The notes under the pieces are model-generated. The model saw only the letters and a program-made list of their open reading frames with translations. It did no database searches and was not told the origin of the DNA. A stretch of DNA of 64,000 nucleotides from Flavobacteriales bacterium UBA3364 (GTDB taxonomy: Bacteria > Bacteroidota > Bacteroidia > Flavobacteriales_F > PHOS-HE28), in contig DEQO01000095.1 in the NCBI GenBank assembly GCA_002360495.1, positions 3,627 through 67,626 on the forward strand. The letters run 5' to 3'. A program made the position numbers and the translations under genes. Of this stretch, positions 25,999 to 35,170 are shown in pieces. Numbering within the stretch: the first letter of the stretch is position 1; every line of letters begins with the position of its first letter.

Positions 25999-27756
25999 AT
26001 GGAGCAGTTCGTCGTCAGCGCGCGCAAGTACCGGCCGGCCACCTTCGATACGGTGGTGGGCCAGGAAGCTGTGACCAGCACGCTGCAGAATGCCATCAAA
26101 AGTGGCCATCTGGCGCAGGCCTTCCTGTTCACTGGTCCACGCGGCGTGGGCAAGACCACCTGTGCCCGGATCCTGGCCCGAACGATCAACTGCGAGAACC
26201 TCGGCGAGGATCTCGTGGCGTGCGGAAAGTGTGCTCCGTGCAAGACCTTCGAGGAAGGACATTCGCTGAGCATCTTCGAATTGGATGCAGCCAGCAACAA
26301 CAGTGTCGACGACATCCGGAACCTGATCCTGCAGGTGAGCATAGCGCCGCAGGTGGGCACCAAGAAGGTGTACATCATCGACGAGGTGCACATGCTCAGC
26401 CAGGCGGCCTTCAACGCGTTCCTGAAGACCTTGGAGGAACCTCCCTCCTACGCCATCTTCATCCTGGCCACCACCGAGAAGCACAAGATCCTGCCCACCA
26501 TCCTGAGCCGTTGCCAGGTGTTCGATTTCCGGCGGATCATGATCTCGGACATCAGCAAGCACTTGGCGGGGATAGCGCAGAAGGAAGGGATCGATGCCGA
26601 AGCGCAAGCCTTGCACGTGATCGCGCAGAAAGCCGATGGCGGCTTGCGCGATGCGCTCTCCATCTTCGACCAACTCGTGAGCTTCAGCGGCAACAGGCTC
26701 ACCTACCAGGATGTGGTGAAGAACCTGAACGTGCTGGACCACGAGCACTACTTCCGCATCACGGATAGCGTGACCAGGGGCGACATACCCGGTGTGCTGG
26801 TGGAATACAACAGCATCCTGCAACAAGGCTTCGATGGGCATCTCTTCGTGGCAGGGCTGGCGCGTCATTTCCGCGACCTGCTGGTGAGCCAGGACCCGCG
26901 CACGTTGCCTTTGTTGGAAGTGAGCGAAGACCTCACCGCACGGTACGGCGAACAAGCCCAGCGCGTGGATCGCGAGTTGCTCGTCCGTGGTTTGGACCGT
27001 TTGGCGCAATGCGATAGCCAGTACAAGAGCAGCAAGGAGCCCCGATTGCTGGTGGAGCTCGCGATGGTGCAGCTCTGCCGCATCAACGCCACGGAGGATC
27101 CATCGGCTCAAAAAAAAAGTCCTGACCTCAGCGTAGCAGCCGCCACATCGCCTGCACCGGTCGTTGTGGTGCAGCCTTCGGCTACTTCACCACCGCCAAC
27201 GATGCCTCTTGGTGCACAAGCGCAGCAGCCCGTTGCATCAGCCGCTGTGCGCATGCCGGTCACGTCGGATTACACGCCGAAACGCCGCCTGGCGGGCCAG
27301 GTCAGCATCAAGAGCGCCGTTGCCGCCGCCGCCGTGGAAGCAGCACCGGTCACGCTCGAATCCGACAACGGCATCGGTATGCCGGCTTCGTCGAAAGTGG
27401 TGAATCCGGCACTCCTGCTGAAGGTGTGGCGCGACTACGCGTTGAACCAGAAACAACGCGGCCGGGATAGTTTGCACGCCACGTTGATGGCACGCGAGCC
27501 GGAGGTGAGCGGTCCAGGGAAGATCTCGTTCGCCATCGTGAACGCGGTGCAGGAGAACTACATGCGCGAAGAGAAACCCGAACTTCTGGGTCACCTGCGC
27601 CGTCAGTTGGATGATATGGGCCTCGAATTGGAAGTGCGCAAGGAGGAAGTGGCAGTGAAGCCACGATTCACCGCACTGGACAAGTTCAAGTTGATGGCGG
27701 AAAAGAACCCGGCGTTGTTGAAGTTGCGCGAGGAGCTGGACCTGGATCTCGGGTGA
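25999..27756 (+). CDS. dnaX: DNA polymerase III subunits gamma/tau
   Basis: 585-residue clamp-loader ATPase. Walker A GPRGVGKTT (near residue 46), zinc module CENLGEDLVACGKCAPC, Walker B IIDEVHMLS, and sensor 1 LATTEKHKI. Domain III ends near residue 365 (RLLVELAMVQLC); beyond it lies the tau-specific part, with a Pro/Ala/Val-rich linker and a C-terminal domain (ALLLKVWRDYALNQKQRGRDS) that would contact the polymerase. Directly at the boundary the gene contains A9 (27110-27118), where slippage in either direction gives a stop within 18 nt, so a gamma-like short product of about 375 residues is likely. Confidence 0.96.
   Translation: MEQFVVSARKYRPATFDTVVGQEAVTSTLQNAIKSGHLAQAFLFTGPRGVGKTTCARILARTINCENLGEDLVACGKCAPCKTFEEGHSLSIFELDAASNNSVDDIRNLILQVSIAPQVGTKKVYIIDEVHMLSQAAFNAFLKTLEEPPSYAIFILATTEKHKILPTILSRCQVFDFRRIMISDISKHLAGIAQKEGIDAEAQALHVIAQKADGGLRDALSIFDQLVSFSGNRLTYQDVVKNLNVLDHEHYFRITDSVTRGDIPGVLVEYNSILQQGFDGHLFVAGLARHFRDLLVSQDPRTLPLLEVSEDLTARYGEQAQRVDRELLVRGLDRLAQCDSQYKSSKEPRLLVELAMVQLCRINATEDPSAQKKSPDLSVAAATSPAPVVVVQPSATSPPPTMPLGAQAQQPVASAAVRMPVTSDYTPKRRLAGQVSIKSAVAAAAVEAAPVTLESDNGIGMPASSKVVNPALLLKVWRDYALNQKQRGRDSLHATLMAREPEVSGPGKISFAIVNAVQENYMREEKPELLGHLRRQLDDMGLELEVRKEEVAVKPRFTALDKFKLMAEKNPALLKLREELDLDLG
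27093..27136 (+). promoter_or_regulatory. Candidate slippage/frameshift site producing a gamma-like DnaX
   Basis: GGAGGA (27093-27098) lies 11 nt before nine A's (27110-27118). After a -1 shift the frame reads AAG TCC TGA (stop 27123-27125); after a +1 shift it meets TAG at 27134-27136. This copies the logic of E. coli dnaX (internal Shine-Dalgarno plus slippery A run) and of Thermus dnaX (A9 transcriptional slippage). A 7-bp hairpin (27152-27174) follows further downstream. Confidence 0.65.
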
Positions 27757-27778
27757 ACGGACCCAAATCGATGTCGAG

Positions 27779-28600
27779 TTGAGAACCATCGCCTCCGCTC
27801 TGCTCGCACTCGCCAGTACATTGCTGTCCGCACAAAGCACGGATACCACGGAGGTAAGGAACGGTGTGTTCTGGATCTACGGAACCGGTAAGGACGGACG
27901 CCCGAAGGGTGAAGGAGTGGCGTACGATACCGCCGGCCGATCGGTCGGTCGCGAAACCTATCGCAAGGGCTTGACGCATGGCCAGCTGGTGTGGTACGAC
28001 GCTCGCGGAAGGGTCACATGGACGGTGTCCTATCAGAAGGGGATACGCCAGGGCATCGCTATCCAGTACGACAGCCTCGGCCAAAAGATCCATTCGATCA
28101 ACTACCGAAAGGGGATCAAACACGGGCATGAGATCTATTTCCGGCCGAGCGGTCGCGTTCATTACGACCTCGAGAATCGCAACGGACAACTACATGGAAC
28201 GCTCAAGAGTTATCACCCGAACGGCCTTATCGAGTGGACCGGGGAGTTCCGCGATGGGGAGATGCATGGCGAGCGCATCCTGCGGGACTCGACAGGAACG
28301 CTGCACAACGGTGGATACATGACCACGTTCCCCATGGGCATGGGGCGATCCAGCGTGACGTGCGCACAGGGGCGCCCCCACGGAGAATCGATCATGCAGC
28401 GCAACGATGGCAGTGTGACCTATAGAGGGAGGTACGAAAATGGTCGTCCTGATGGTGAATTCCTGTACTACGATCGTGACGGGAAGGTCTATCGCAAGAG
28501 CTATTTCGAGAACGGTGTTTTCGTGCGCAGTACGAAGCGTGGCACTTATGGAGGTCACACCCCCCAACCTTACGAAGCACCGCTTCCGGAAGAGCGGTAA
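27779..28600 (+). CDS. Exported MORN-repeat protein (YwqK-like)
   Basis: 273-residue protein with a signal peptide (MRTIASALLALASTLLSAQ) and about eight MORN-type repeats of about 23 residues (G..HGQLVWYDARGRVTWTVSY, GIRQGIAIQYDSLGQKI, NGQLHGTLKSYHPNGLIEW). Annotation pipelines often call such proteins 'YwqK family antitoxin', but no toxin partner is adjacent and I would not infer a toxin-antitoxin role. The start is a TTG at 27779; no ATG or GTG gives an intact signal peptide. It lies 22 bp after dnaX. Confidence 0.8.
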   Translation: MRTIASALLALASTLLSAQSTDTTEVRNGVFWIYGTGKDGRPKGEGVAYDTAGRSVGRETYRKGLTHGQLVWYDARGRVTWTVSYQKGIRQGIAIQYDSLGQKIHSINYRKGIKHGHEIYFRPSGRVHYDLENRNGQLHGTLKSYHPNGLIEWTGEFRDGEMHGERILRDSTGTLHNGGYMTTFPMGMGRSSVTCAQGRPHGESIMQRNDGSVTYRGRYENGRPDGEFLYYDRDGKVYRKSYFENGVFVRSTKRGTYGGHTPQPYEAPLPEER

Positions 28601-28672
28601 ATTCGCAACCTCGCAATTGCGCATTGCACGATCCGGTGCCCTGAAAGGAAGAACTGACAACCAGCACAAGAA

Positions 28673-29893
28673 ATGTCGAAGATCAAAGTGGCGAAGCCCG
28701 TCGTTGAATTGGACGGCGATGAGATGACCCGTATCATCTGGAAGTGGATCAAGGACGAATTGATCCTGCCGTATGTGGACGTTCCCATCGAGTACTACGA
28801 CCTGGGCATCGAGAGCCGCGACAAGACAGACGACAAGATCACCGTGGAAAGTGCCAAGGCCATCTTGAAACACAGTGTGGGTATCAAGTGCGCTACGATC
28901 ACACCGGATGAGGAACGCGTGAAGGAATTCGGGTTGAAGCAGATGTGGAAGAGCCCGAACGGCACGATCCGCAACATTTTGAACGGCACCGTGTTCCGCG
29001 AGCCCATCGTCATCAGCAACATCCCACGCCTGGTGCCGGGCTGGACACAACCGATCGTCATCGGCCGTCACGCCTTCGGTGATCAATACCGCGCGAGCGA
29101 TGCCGTGATCAAGGGCAAGGGCAAGCTCACCATGACCTTCACGCCGGAAGACGGCGGCGAAGTGCAGACGTGGAACGTATACGACTTCGAGGGCAACGGT
29201 GTGGCCATGAGCATGTACAACACCGATGAGAGCATCGAGGGCTTCGCGATGAGCTGCTTCAACCTGGCGCTCTCGAAGAAGTGGCCGCTCTACCTGAGCA
29301 CGAAGAACACGATCCTGAAGAAGTATGACGGTCGTTTCAAGGACATCTTCGAAGAGACCTACCAGAAGCACTTCAAGGCCAAGTTCCAGGAGGCCGGCAT
29401 CGTGTACGAGCACCGCTTGATCGACGACATGGTGGCCAGCGCGATGAAGTGGAGCGGCGGTTACGTGTGGGCCTGCAAGAACTACGACGGCGACGTGCAG
29501 AGCGACACCGTGGCACAAGGCTTCGGATCATTGGGCTTGATGACCAGCGTACTGATCACCCCCGATGGCAAGACGATGGAAGCCGAGGCCGCACACGGCA
29601 CGGTGACCCGTCACTACCGCCAGCACCAGCAGGGCAAACCCACGAGCACCAACCCGATCGCCAGCATCTTCGCGTGGACGCGCGGCCTGGCCTTCCGTGG
29701 AAAGTTGGATGGCAACCAAGCCCTGATCGACTTCGCCAACAAACTGGAGGCCGTCTGCATCCGCACGGTGGAAAGTGGCAAGATGACCAAGGACCTGGCC
29801 GTATGTATCCACGGCGACAAAGTGGCTGCAGACAAGTACCTCACGACGGAACTGTTCATGGCGGCGTTGCGGGAGGAGCTGGAGCGGGCGTGA
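28673..29893 (+). CDS. icd: NADP-dependent isocitrate dehydrogenase, eukaryotic type
   Basis: 406-residue TCA enzyme oxidising isocitrate to 2-oxoglutarate with NADPH formation. It belongs to the eukaryote-like homodimeric subfamily: VELDGDEMTRIIWKWIKDEL at the start, CATITPDEERVKEFGLKQMW, SPNGTIRNILNGTVFREPI, YKNYDGDVQSD-type metal-binding region (ACKNYDGDVQSDTVAQGFGS) and HGTVTRHYR with the NADP-contacting Arg/His. Start ATG at 28673. A terminator follows. Confidence 0.97.
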   Translation: MSKIKVAKPVVELDGDEMTRIIWKWIKDELILPYVDVPIEYYDLGIESRDKTDDKITVESAKAILKHSVGIKCATITPDEERVKEFGLKQMWKSPNGTIRNILNGTVFREPIVISNIPRLVPGWTQPIVIGRHAFGDQYRASDAVIKGKGKLTMTFTPEDGGEVQTWNVYDFEGNGVAMSMYNTDESIEGFAMSCFNLALSKKWPLYLSTKNTILKKYDGRFKDIFEETYQKHFKAKFQEAGIVYEHRLIDDMVASAMKWSGGYVWACKNYDGDVQSDTVAQGFGSLGLMTSVLITPDGKTMEAEAAHGTVTRHYRQHQQGKPTSTNPIASIFAWTRGLAFRGKLDGNQALIDFANKLEAVCIRTVESGKMTKDLAVCIHGDKVAADKYLTTELFMAALREELERA

Positions 29894-29916
29894 AGCTTTC
29901 TTCGAAGTAGATCGAG

Positions 29917-29945
29917 CGGGCCTTTCGGGGCCCGTTCGCTTTTCC
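29917..29945 (+). terminator. Rho-independent terminator after icd
   Basis: Stem CGGGCC / GGCCCG with a 6-nt loop, followed by TTCGCTTTTCC; 23 bp after the icd stop. Confidence 0.75.
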
Positions 29946-29958
29946 GCACCTTCGTGGA

Positions 29959-31413
29959 GTGAGCCTACCGCGCTTCCACCGTTACGTTCTCGTTGCAGCC
30001 GTATTGGTGCACCTCATCACCGCATGGAGCAGCACGGGATACCACAGCGCAGACGAACATTTCCAGATCATTGCGTTCGCTCAGGCGAAACTGGAGGAGA
30101 TGCCGGTCACGCATTTGGCGTGGGAGTACGACACGGGGATCCGTTCATCGCTGCAACCGTGGATCGCGGTCGTCGTGTTCAAGGTCGCTGCGGCGTGCGG
30201 TACAGTGGATCCGTTCATTCGCACCTTCCTGTTGCGCTTGCTTACGGCATTGCTCGCGTTGGCCGCTGTTCGAGGGTTCGTGCGAGCGACCATGGACCAA
30301 GTCCCGGTCGACCTGCGCAAGACCTACATGGTCCTCTCCTGTTTCCTTTGGTTCCTGCCGTTCCTGCATGTGCGGTTCTCTTCGGAAGGTTGGTCCGGGA
30401 TCTTCCTGCTGTTCGGGCTTTCGGCGATCCTGGGGAAACGTAGCCCCGCACGGTTGCTCTGGGCTGGCGTCGCGTTCGGCGTGATGGTCCTTTGCCGCCC
30501 ACCGATGGGGCTTGTCGTGCTCTGCGCCATGCTATGGATGGCCATCGTCCGGAAGGATGGTGTGCGCGACCTGCTTCTGCTGATCAGTGGCGCTGGTGCT
30601 GTGGTCGTGGCAGGCTTCGCGATGGACAGCGCATTCTACGGCACGCCGACTTTCAGCGTTTGGCGCTACATACACATGGGCTTCATGGGGAACCCAGGAC
30701 ATCCCTTCGACGAACTGCCGTGGTACTACTACCCGCCATGGGTTATGAAGTATGCGATACCACCGCTCGGCATTGCGATCCTGCTGGCTGGTGCACTTCT
30801 GGTCCTGAAGCAGTCGAAGCATCTGCTGGTGTGGTGTCTCATCCCATACGTCATGGTCCACACCTTCATTCCGCACAAGGAATTGCGATTCCTTTTCCCC
30901 TTGGCCGATCTGGTGCCGTTGTTGTCGATCCTCGGATTGAACGCGCTGCGACCACTCCTTCGCCGTCCAGCGTTACGTTGGTCCGCCCTGGTCTACGTCG
31001 GACTTTGTACGATGCTCAATATTGCCGGCCTCGCCGTGGTCATGACTTCCGCAGCGGGCATCGGTCGAACGACACTGGCCAAAGAGTTGCACCGCAAAGC
31101 GCGACCGGGGGATCGTATCGGCTACATGATCCCGCCGGAGATCGCCTGGCGCATCGCTCTACCGGACTTCTATAGACCTTCTGGAACAGGAGAGGTCGTT
31201 TTCTCGCATGAGGCATCGGAGCTGATGATCGGGAAGTTGGACTTCCTGGTCGCTCACCCACTGCAAGCAGCGTATTTCGCTACGCGCCACAACCTGCAAT
31301 TGCAGCCGCTGGCGAGAACGGAATCCCACTGGGTGGAGCTTTTGATGCGCTGGTACTCGTGGAACGAAGGCCCGGCGCCATGGACCTTGTACCGTGTGGA
31401 AAACACGCGTTAG
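29959..31413 (+). CDS. GT22-type (Alg9/PIG-B-like) mannosyltransferase family protein
   Basis: 484-residue membrane protein with about ten hydrophobic segments. The N-terminal loop STGYHSADEHFQIIAFAQ followed by LAWEYDTGIRSSLQPW matches the HxDExFQ signature of GPI/Alg9 mannosyltransferases, and PHKELRFLFPLADL matches their HKExRFL motif. These are polyprenyl-phosphate-sugar-dependent GT-C enzymes; the acceptor here is unknown. Start is a GTG at 29959 (short distance after the icd terminator). Bacterial members exist but are less common than the eukaryotic ones. The MATE gene starts 44 bp later. Confidence 0.85.
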   Translation: MSLPRFHRYVLVAAVLVHLITAWSSTGYHSADEHFQIIAFAQAKLEEMPVTHLAWEYDTGIRSSLQPWIAVVVFKVAAACGTVDPFIRTFLLRLLTALLALAAVRGFVRATMDQVPVDLRKTYMVLSCFLWFLPFLHVRFSSEGWSGIFLLFGLSAILGKRSPARLLWAGVAFGVMVLCRPPMGLVVLCAMLWMAIVRKDGVRDLLLLISGAGAVVVAGFAMDSAFYGTPTFSVWRYIHMGFMGNPGHPFDELPWYYYPPWVMKYAIPPLGIAILLAGALLVLKQSKHLLVWCLIPYVMVHTFIPHKELRFLFPLADLVPLLSILGLNALRPLLRRPALRWSALVYVGLCTMLNIAGLAVVMTSAAGIGRTTLAKELHRKARPGDRIGYMIPPEIAWRIALPDFYRPSGTGEVVFSHEASELMIGKLDFLVAHPLQAAYFATRHNLQLQPLARTESHWVELLMRWYSWNEGPAPWTLYRVENTR

Positions 31414-31442
31414 GGCGATACGCATGGCATGGGGTCAACCGG

Positions 31443-31450
31443 CAACTTTG
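31443..31450 (+). promoter_or_regulatory. -7-like element of the MATE gene
   Basis: CAACTTTG, 7/8 match to TAnnTTTG, 7 nt before the GTG start at 31458. Confidence 0.4.
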
Positions 31451-31457
31451 TCGACCA

Positions 31458-32828
31458 GTGAGCCGCACACCGAAAGTCCGCCGCATTCCCCGCCCCTTTG
31501 AACCGCGCGACCTTGACCGTCTCGCCGTACCTGCGATCATCAGCGGCATCGCCGAACCTTTGATCTCGCTGGTGGACACCGCCTTCGTGGGTCGACTGGG
31601 AACCGCGGACCTCGCCGCAGTCGGCATCGCGAGCAGTTTCTTCCTGCTGGTCGTCTGGGTCCTGGCACAAACGCGAAGTGCGGTACTGGCCGTCGTATCA
31701 CGGTACTATGGGGAACAGCGCCTTGCCGAGATCGCGGGCCTGGTGCCTATCGCCGTGTGGATGAACGTGGCGTTGGGTTTCGGGTTCTTCGCCTTAACGA
31801 ACCTGTTCTCGGAGCCGATCTTCAAGCTCTACAATGCGGATGGCGAAGTACTTCGTAAAGCGGTGGAGTACTACCATGTTCGCAGCTTCGGCTTCCCGAT
31901 CGTGCTGGCCACCTTCGCGATCACCGGCGCCTTCCGCGGCATCCAGAACCTGAACTGGGGCATGTGGATCAGCTTGTTGGGTGCCGCCGTCAACCTTGGT
32001 TTGAACCCCGTATTGATCTTCGGTCACCTGGGGGTCCCGGGCATGGGCATCGTGGGCAGTGCGTGGGCCAGCTTGATCGCACAGGCCGTGATGTTCATCA
32101 CCGCAGTATCGATCATGGTGATGCGTACGCCATTCCGGGTTCTTCCACGCACCTGGCGACATCCGGAGCTCTGGGGCCTCTGGCTGCTCAGCGGCAACCT
32201 CTTCGCACGGACGATCGCGCTGAACGCCTGTTACTACCTGGGCAACCGCTTCGCCACCGGTTACAGCGAGGCACACATCGGAGCGCACAGCATCGCCATG
32301 CAGGTGTGGCTGTTCAGCGCTTTCTTCATCGATGGATATGCCGCAGCAGGCAGCGTGCTGGTAGGTCGGTTCGCGGGCATGAAGCACCGGGTAAGCGTGT
32401 ATAGGGTCAGCTGGCGTGTGGTGCGCATGAGCGTGTACATCGGCGCTGGGCTGGCGCTGATCTATCTGACCGGATACCGTTACATCGGCGGCCTCTTCAG
32501 CCAGGATGCCGCCGTGCTTTCGCTCTTCCACGGCGTATTCTGGATGGTGGTGATCACCCAACCGGTCAATGCGGTGGCATTCGCGTTCGATGGCGTGTAC
32601 AAAGGCCTGGGTGATGGCAAGATCCTTCGGAACGTGCTGCTGATCGCCACATTCGGCGTTTTCGTCCCGCTTGCGTGGGGTACGGACGCCCTGGGCTGGC
32701 AGTTGCACGCCATCTGGACAGCGTTCCTCGGCTGGATGTTGGCGCGTGGGCTTCTGTTGGTGATCCACTTCCAGAAGCACAATTCGCCGAGGGCCATCCG
32801 CAAACGTGCGCTATCTTCGGTGGCATGA
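31458..32828 (+). CDS. MATE family efflux transporter
   Basis: 456-residue transporter with about 12 helices, exporting cationic or drug-like compounds with Na+ or H+. Seen: LAVPAIISGIAEPLISLVDTAFVGRLGTADLAAVGIASS (a typical MATE helix-1/2 region; only partly diagnostic alone), GAFRGIQNLNWGMWISLLGA and NPVLIFGHLGVPGMGIVGSA. Start chosen as GTG 31458 (MSRTPKVRRIPRPFEPRDL); upstream in-frame codons would overlap the mannosyltransferase end. Its stop overlaps the next start by 4 bp (ATGA). Confidence 0.92.
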   Translation: MSRTPKVRRIPRPFEPRDLDRLAVPAIISGIAEPLISLVDTAFVGRLGTADLAAVGIASSFFLLVVWVLAQTRSAVLAVVSRYYGEQRLAEIAGLVPIAVWMNVALGFGFFALTNLFSEPIFKLYNADGEVLRKAVEYYHVRSFGFPIVLATFAITGAFRGIQNLNWGMWISLLGAAVNLGLNPVLIFGHLGVPGMGIVGSAWASLIAQAVMFITAVSIMVMRTPFRVLPRTWRHPELWGLWLLSGNLFARTIALNACYYLGNRFATGYSEAHIGAHSIAMQVWLFSAFFIDGYAAAGSVLVGRFAGMKHRVSVYRVSWRVVRMSVYIGAGLALIYLTGYRYIGGLFSQDAAVLSLFHGVFWMVVITQPVNAVAFAFDGVYKGLGDGKILRNVLLIATFGVFVPLAWGTDALGWQLHAIWTAFLGWMLARGLLLVIHFQKHNSPRAIRKRALSSVA

Positions 32829-33403
32829 CGAAATGTATCATCCTACTTGGCGCCCTTCTTCTTTGCGGTCCCGGTGCAGCTGCCCAGGACTATGTCCAGG
32901 AGCCCGATCCCGCGCCGCCAGCGAATTCCCGGAAAGACCCGCGCCCTCTGCAGGACCGATTGTACTTCGGTGGGGGCGTAAGCCTGATGTTCGGCACGGT
33001 GACCAATCTCGGTATTGCACCGCTGGTCGGCTACAAGATCGATCAGAAGGGCAAATTGTCCAGCGGTATCGGCCTGAACTACTACTACTACAAGGACAAC
33101 CGCTATTCGCCATCGTACGAGAGCTCGAACTATGGCTGGTCGGTGTTCTCGCGCTATCGGGTGATCCCACAGGCCTTCCTGCACGCCGAGTACAACTCGC
33201 AGAGCTATGAGCTGTACAGCCCGTTCGGCGAAACGACCCAGCGGGAATGGGTCCCCTTCCTCCTCGTGGGCGGCGGCTATTCACAGCATCTTGGGGGCAA
33301 CAGCTACCTCACCTTCCAGATCTTGTGGGACCTGATCCAGGACCTTCGGAGCCCTTACGGCGCACAGCCGTTCTTCAGCGTAGGGGTGGGTGTCGGCTTC
33401 TGA
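32825..33403 (+). CDS. Small outer-membrane beta-barrel protein
   Basis: 192-residue protein with signal peptide MTKCIILLGALLLCGPGAAAQ, a Pro-rich N-terminal linker and a barrel pattern (RLYFGGGVSLMFGTVTNLGI, SSGIGLNYYYYKDNRYS, AFLHAEYNSQSYELYS, PFFSVGVGVGF). Function unknown. It overlaps the MATE stop by 4 bp (ATGA), so coupling is likely, and a TATCTTCG -7-like element lies 5 nt upstream inside the MATE coding region. Confidence 0.82.
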   Translation: MTKCIILLGALLLCGPGAAAQDYVQEPDPAPPANSRKDPRPLQDRLYFGGGVSLMFGTVTNLGIAPLVGYKIDQKGKLSSGIGLNYYYYKDNRYSPSYESSNYGWSVFSRYRVIPQAFLHAEYNSQSYELYSPFGETTQREWVPFLLVGGGYSQHLGGNSYLTFQILWDLIQDLRSPYGAQPFFSVGVGVGF

Positions 33404-33529
33404 GGTTCCCCGGTCCATAAGCGCTTGCCTCCCTACTTGTGGGTACGCGTTCAGTTGTGGCCTTCCAGTGGCACGGTCGTTGTCTTCCCCAGCGTGCTAT
33501 ATTGCCTGAGCCAGCTGAAAACCCGCCCC

Positions 33530-35116
33530 ATGCGCCGCATGCCCCGAACAACGGTCCTGATGCTTGTATTGGGCGCCCTGCCCACTGCTTGGAGCGCGAA
33601 CCCGCCCGATCAGGCCACCGTGCAGGCCATCTACCGGAAATTGTGCGCTGCTGCCGGGCTGCTGCAAGGCGCCCCAATGCTGGAATTCGATGATACCAAT
33701 GCACGTGCGTCCGGTGCCTTCACCGATTTCAACCATGAACCCACCCGGATCGTGGTGGAGCGGAAAGCATTGGAAACCTGCGCCACCTTCGGGGCGCGCA
33801 CCAACGATGCAGTGGCCTTCCTGCTGGGCCATGAACTGGCGCACTTCAGTATGGGACACGGCTGGGGAGCGGACTTCCAACGCATCAGCGACCACAGTCA
33901 GGCGAAGGCCGATATGGCCATGGCCTTTGCGAACAACAAGGCCTACCACCTTTTCGAGACCCAGGCCGACCAGCGCGGGGCGTTCTTCGCTTACATCGCA
34001 GGGTATGTTCCCGAGCTCGTCGCCGATACGCTGTTGCAAAAGCTCTACGGGACCTATGGGTGGAGCGCGAAAATGAGCGGCTATCCGGACCGGACCGACC
34101 GCGAAGCACTGCTGCGTAACGGCCTCCTTCACTACCAGGAAATGACCATGGCCCTTCGATTGGCCGACCAACGCTTGATCCTTGGGCAGCATGATGATGC
34201 GGCGGAACTGTACGAGCTGCTGCTTTCCGAAGGGTTCCGCAACCCCATGCTCTTCACCAACACCGGAGCATGTTACCTGCTCCAAGCCATCGCACTGGAA
34301 CCTGCTGGAAAGATCGACTACACCTACCCTGTGGAACTGGACCTGCGTGAGAAATGGCGCGGTGGAGGCGATGGTACGAGCCAGGAAGAATTGCTCAAGA
34401 AGGCGGAGGACCTCTTCCTACAGACCTTGCTGATGGACCGCACCTCGGATGCCGCGATGACGGATCTCGCCTGCATCGCATTCCTGCGGGACGACCCCGG
34501 AAGTGCTGCATATTGGATCGCGCAGCACGGGAAGCTGCCGGCGAAGAACGAACGGACACACCTTGTCCTGGAAGCCATCCTTCAAGCGCGGAACGGTGAC
34601 CTTCCCAAAGCGAAGACCACCTTGCAGGACCCGATGTTGAAGAACAGCTGGATCGCGCAGCGCAACCTGCAGGCGATCGATGGAAAAGCGCCGGTACCGA
34701 TCCCTGCAACTGCGATCGGTAACGCGACCATCGAAAAGCTCGACGGCAAGTCCTTGTCCGAACTGGCCACCGGTTTCGCCGATGCGCCGCACCTGGACTA
34801 CCGCGGCAGCACCATACTGAGCTACCGCATGGCCGCAGACCATTGGAAATTGGCCGCGGACCGCACTGACGCAGCCCAGAAGACCCACTGGCTCTATCTC
34901 TGCGGCACACATCCCGGTTATGCAGGTGAAAGTGCCAAGGGCATCGGAATGACCGACCCTATCGAGAAGATGATGAAAGCCTATGGGCCTCCGGACCGCA
35001 CGTTACAGACGATGGATGGCGAGATCGACCTCTATGTCCAGCACGGCATCCTTTTCCACCTCGATCGTGATCAACGTATCTCCGGCTGGACGCTCTTTGC
35101 GGAAAAGCAGCAGTGA
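33530..35116 (+). CDS. Exported M48-like metallopeptidase with TPR region
   Basis: 528-residue protein. Signal peptide MRRMPRTTVLMLVLGALPTAWSA; zinc-peptidase motif HELAH at residues 101-105 (FLLGHELAHFSMGHG) with the third ligand in FETQADQRGAFF (Glu143, ExxxD as in M48 peptidases). After about residue 210 it becomes helical and TPR-like (AELYELLLSEGFRNPMLF, LFLQTLLMDRTSDAAMTDL, GDLPKAKTTLQDP). It resembles BepA-type periplasmic proteases that pair an M48 domain with TPRs, though far diverged. First gene of a + strand run with a coiled-coil protein and a caspase-like protease. Confidence 0.82.
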   Translation: MRRMPRTTVLMLVLGALPTAWSANPPDQATVQAIYRKLCAAAGLLQGAPMLEFDDTNARASGAFTDFNHEPTRIVVERKALETCATFGARTNDAVAFLLGHELAHFSMGHGWGADFQRISDHSQAKADMAMAFANNKAYHLFETQADQRGAFFAYIAGYVPELVADTLLQKLYGTYGWSAKMSGYPDRTDREALLRNGLLHYQEMTMALRLADQRLILGQHDDAAELYELLLSEGFRNPMLFTNTGACYLLQAIALEPAGKIDYTYPVELDLREKWRGGGDGTSQEELLKKAEDLFLQTLLMDRTSDAAMTDLACIAFLRDDPGSAAYWIAQHGKLPAKNERTHLVLEAILQARNGDLPKAKTTLQDPMLKNSWIAQRNLQAIDGKAPVPIPATAIGNATIEKLDGKSLSELATGFADAPHLDYRGSTILSYRMAADHWKLAADRTDAAQKTHWLYLCGTHPGYAGESAKGIGMTDPIEKMMKAYGPPDRTLQTMDGEIDLYVQHGILFHLDRDQRISGWTLFAEKQQ

Positions 35117-35170
35117 CGATACCCTTCGAACGAACGGACCACAAACACCCGCCGACCCTGGCACGATACC

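Noticed and set aside
27779..28600. Calling the MORN-repeat protein an antitoxin
   Set aside because: The 'YwqK antitoxin' name comes from automatic annotation; there is no adjacent toxin and the protein has a signal peptide.
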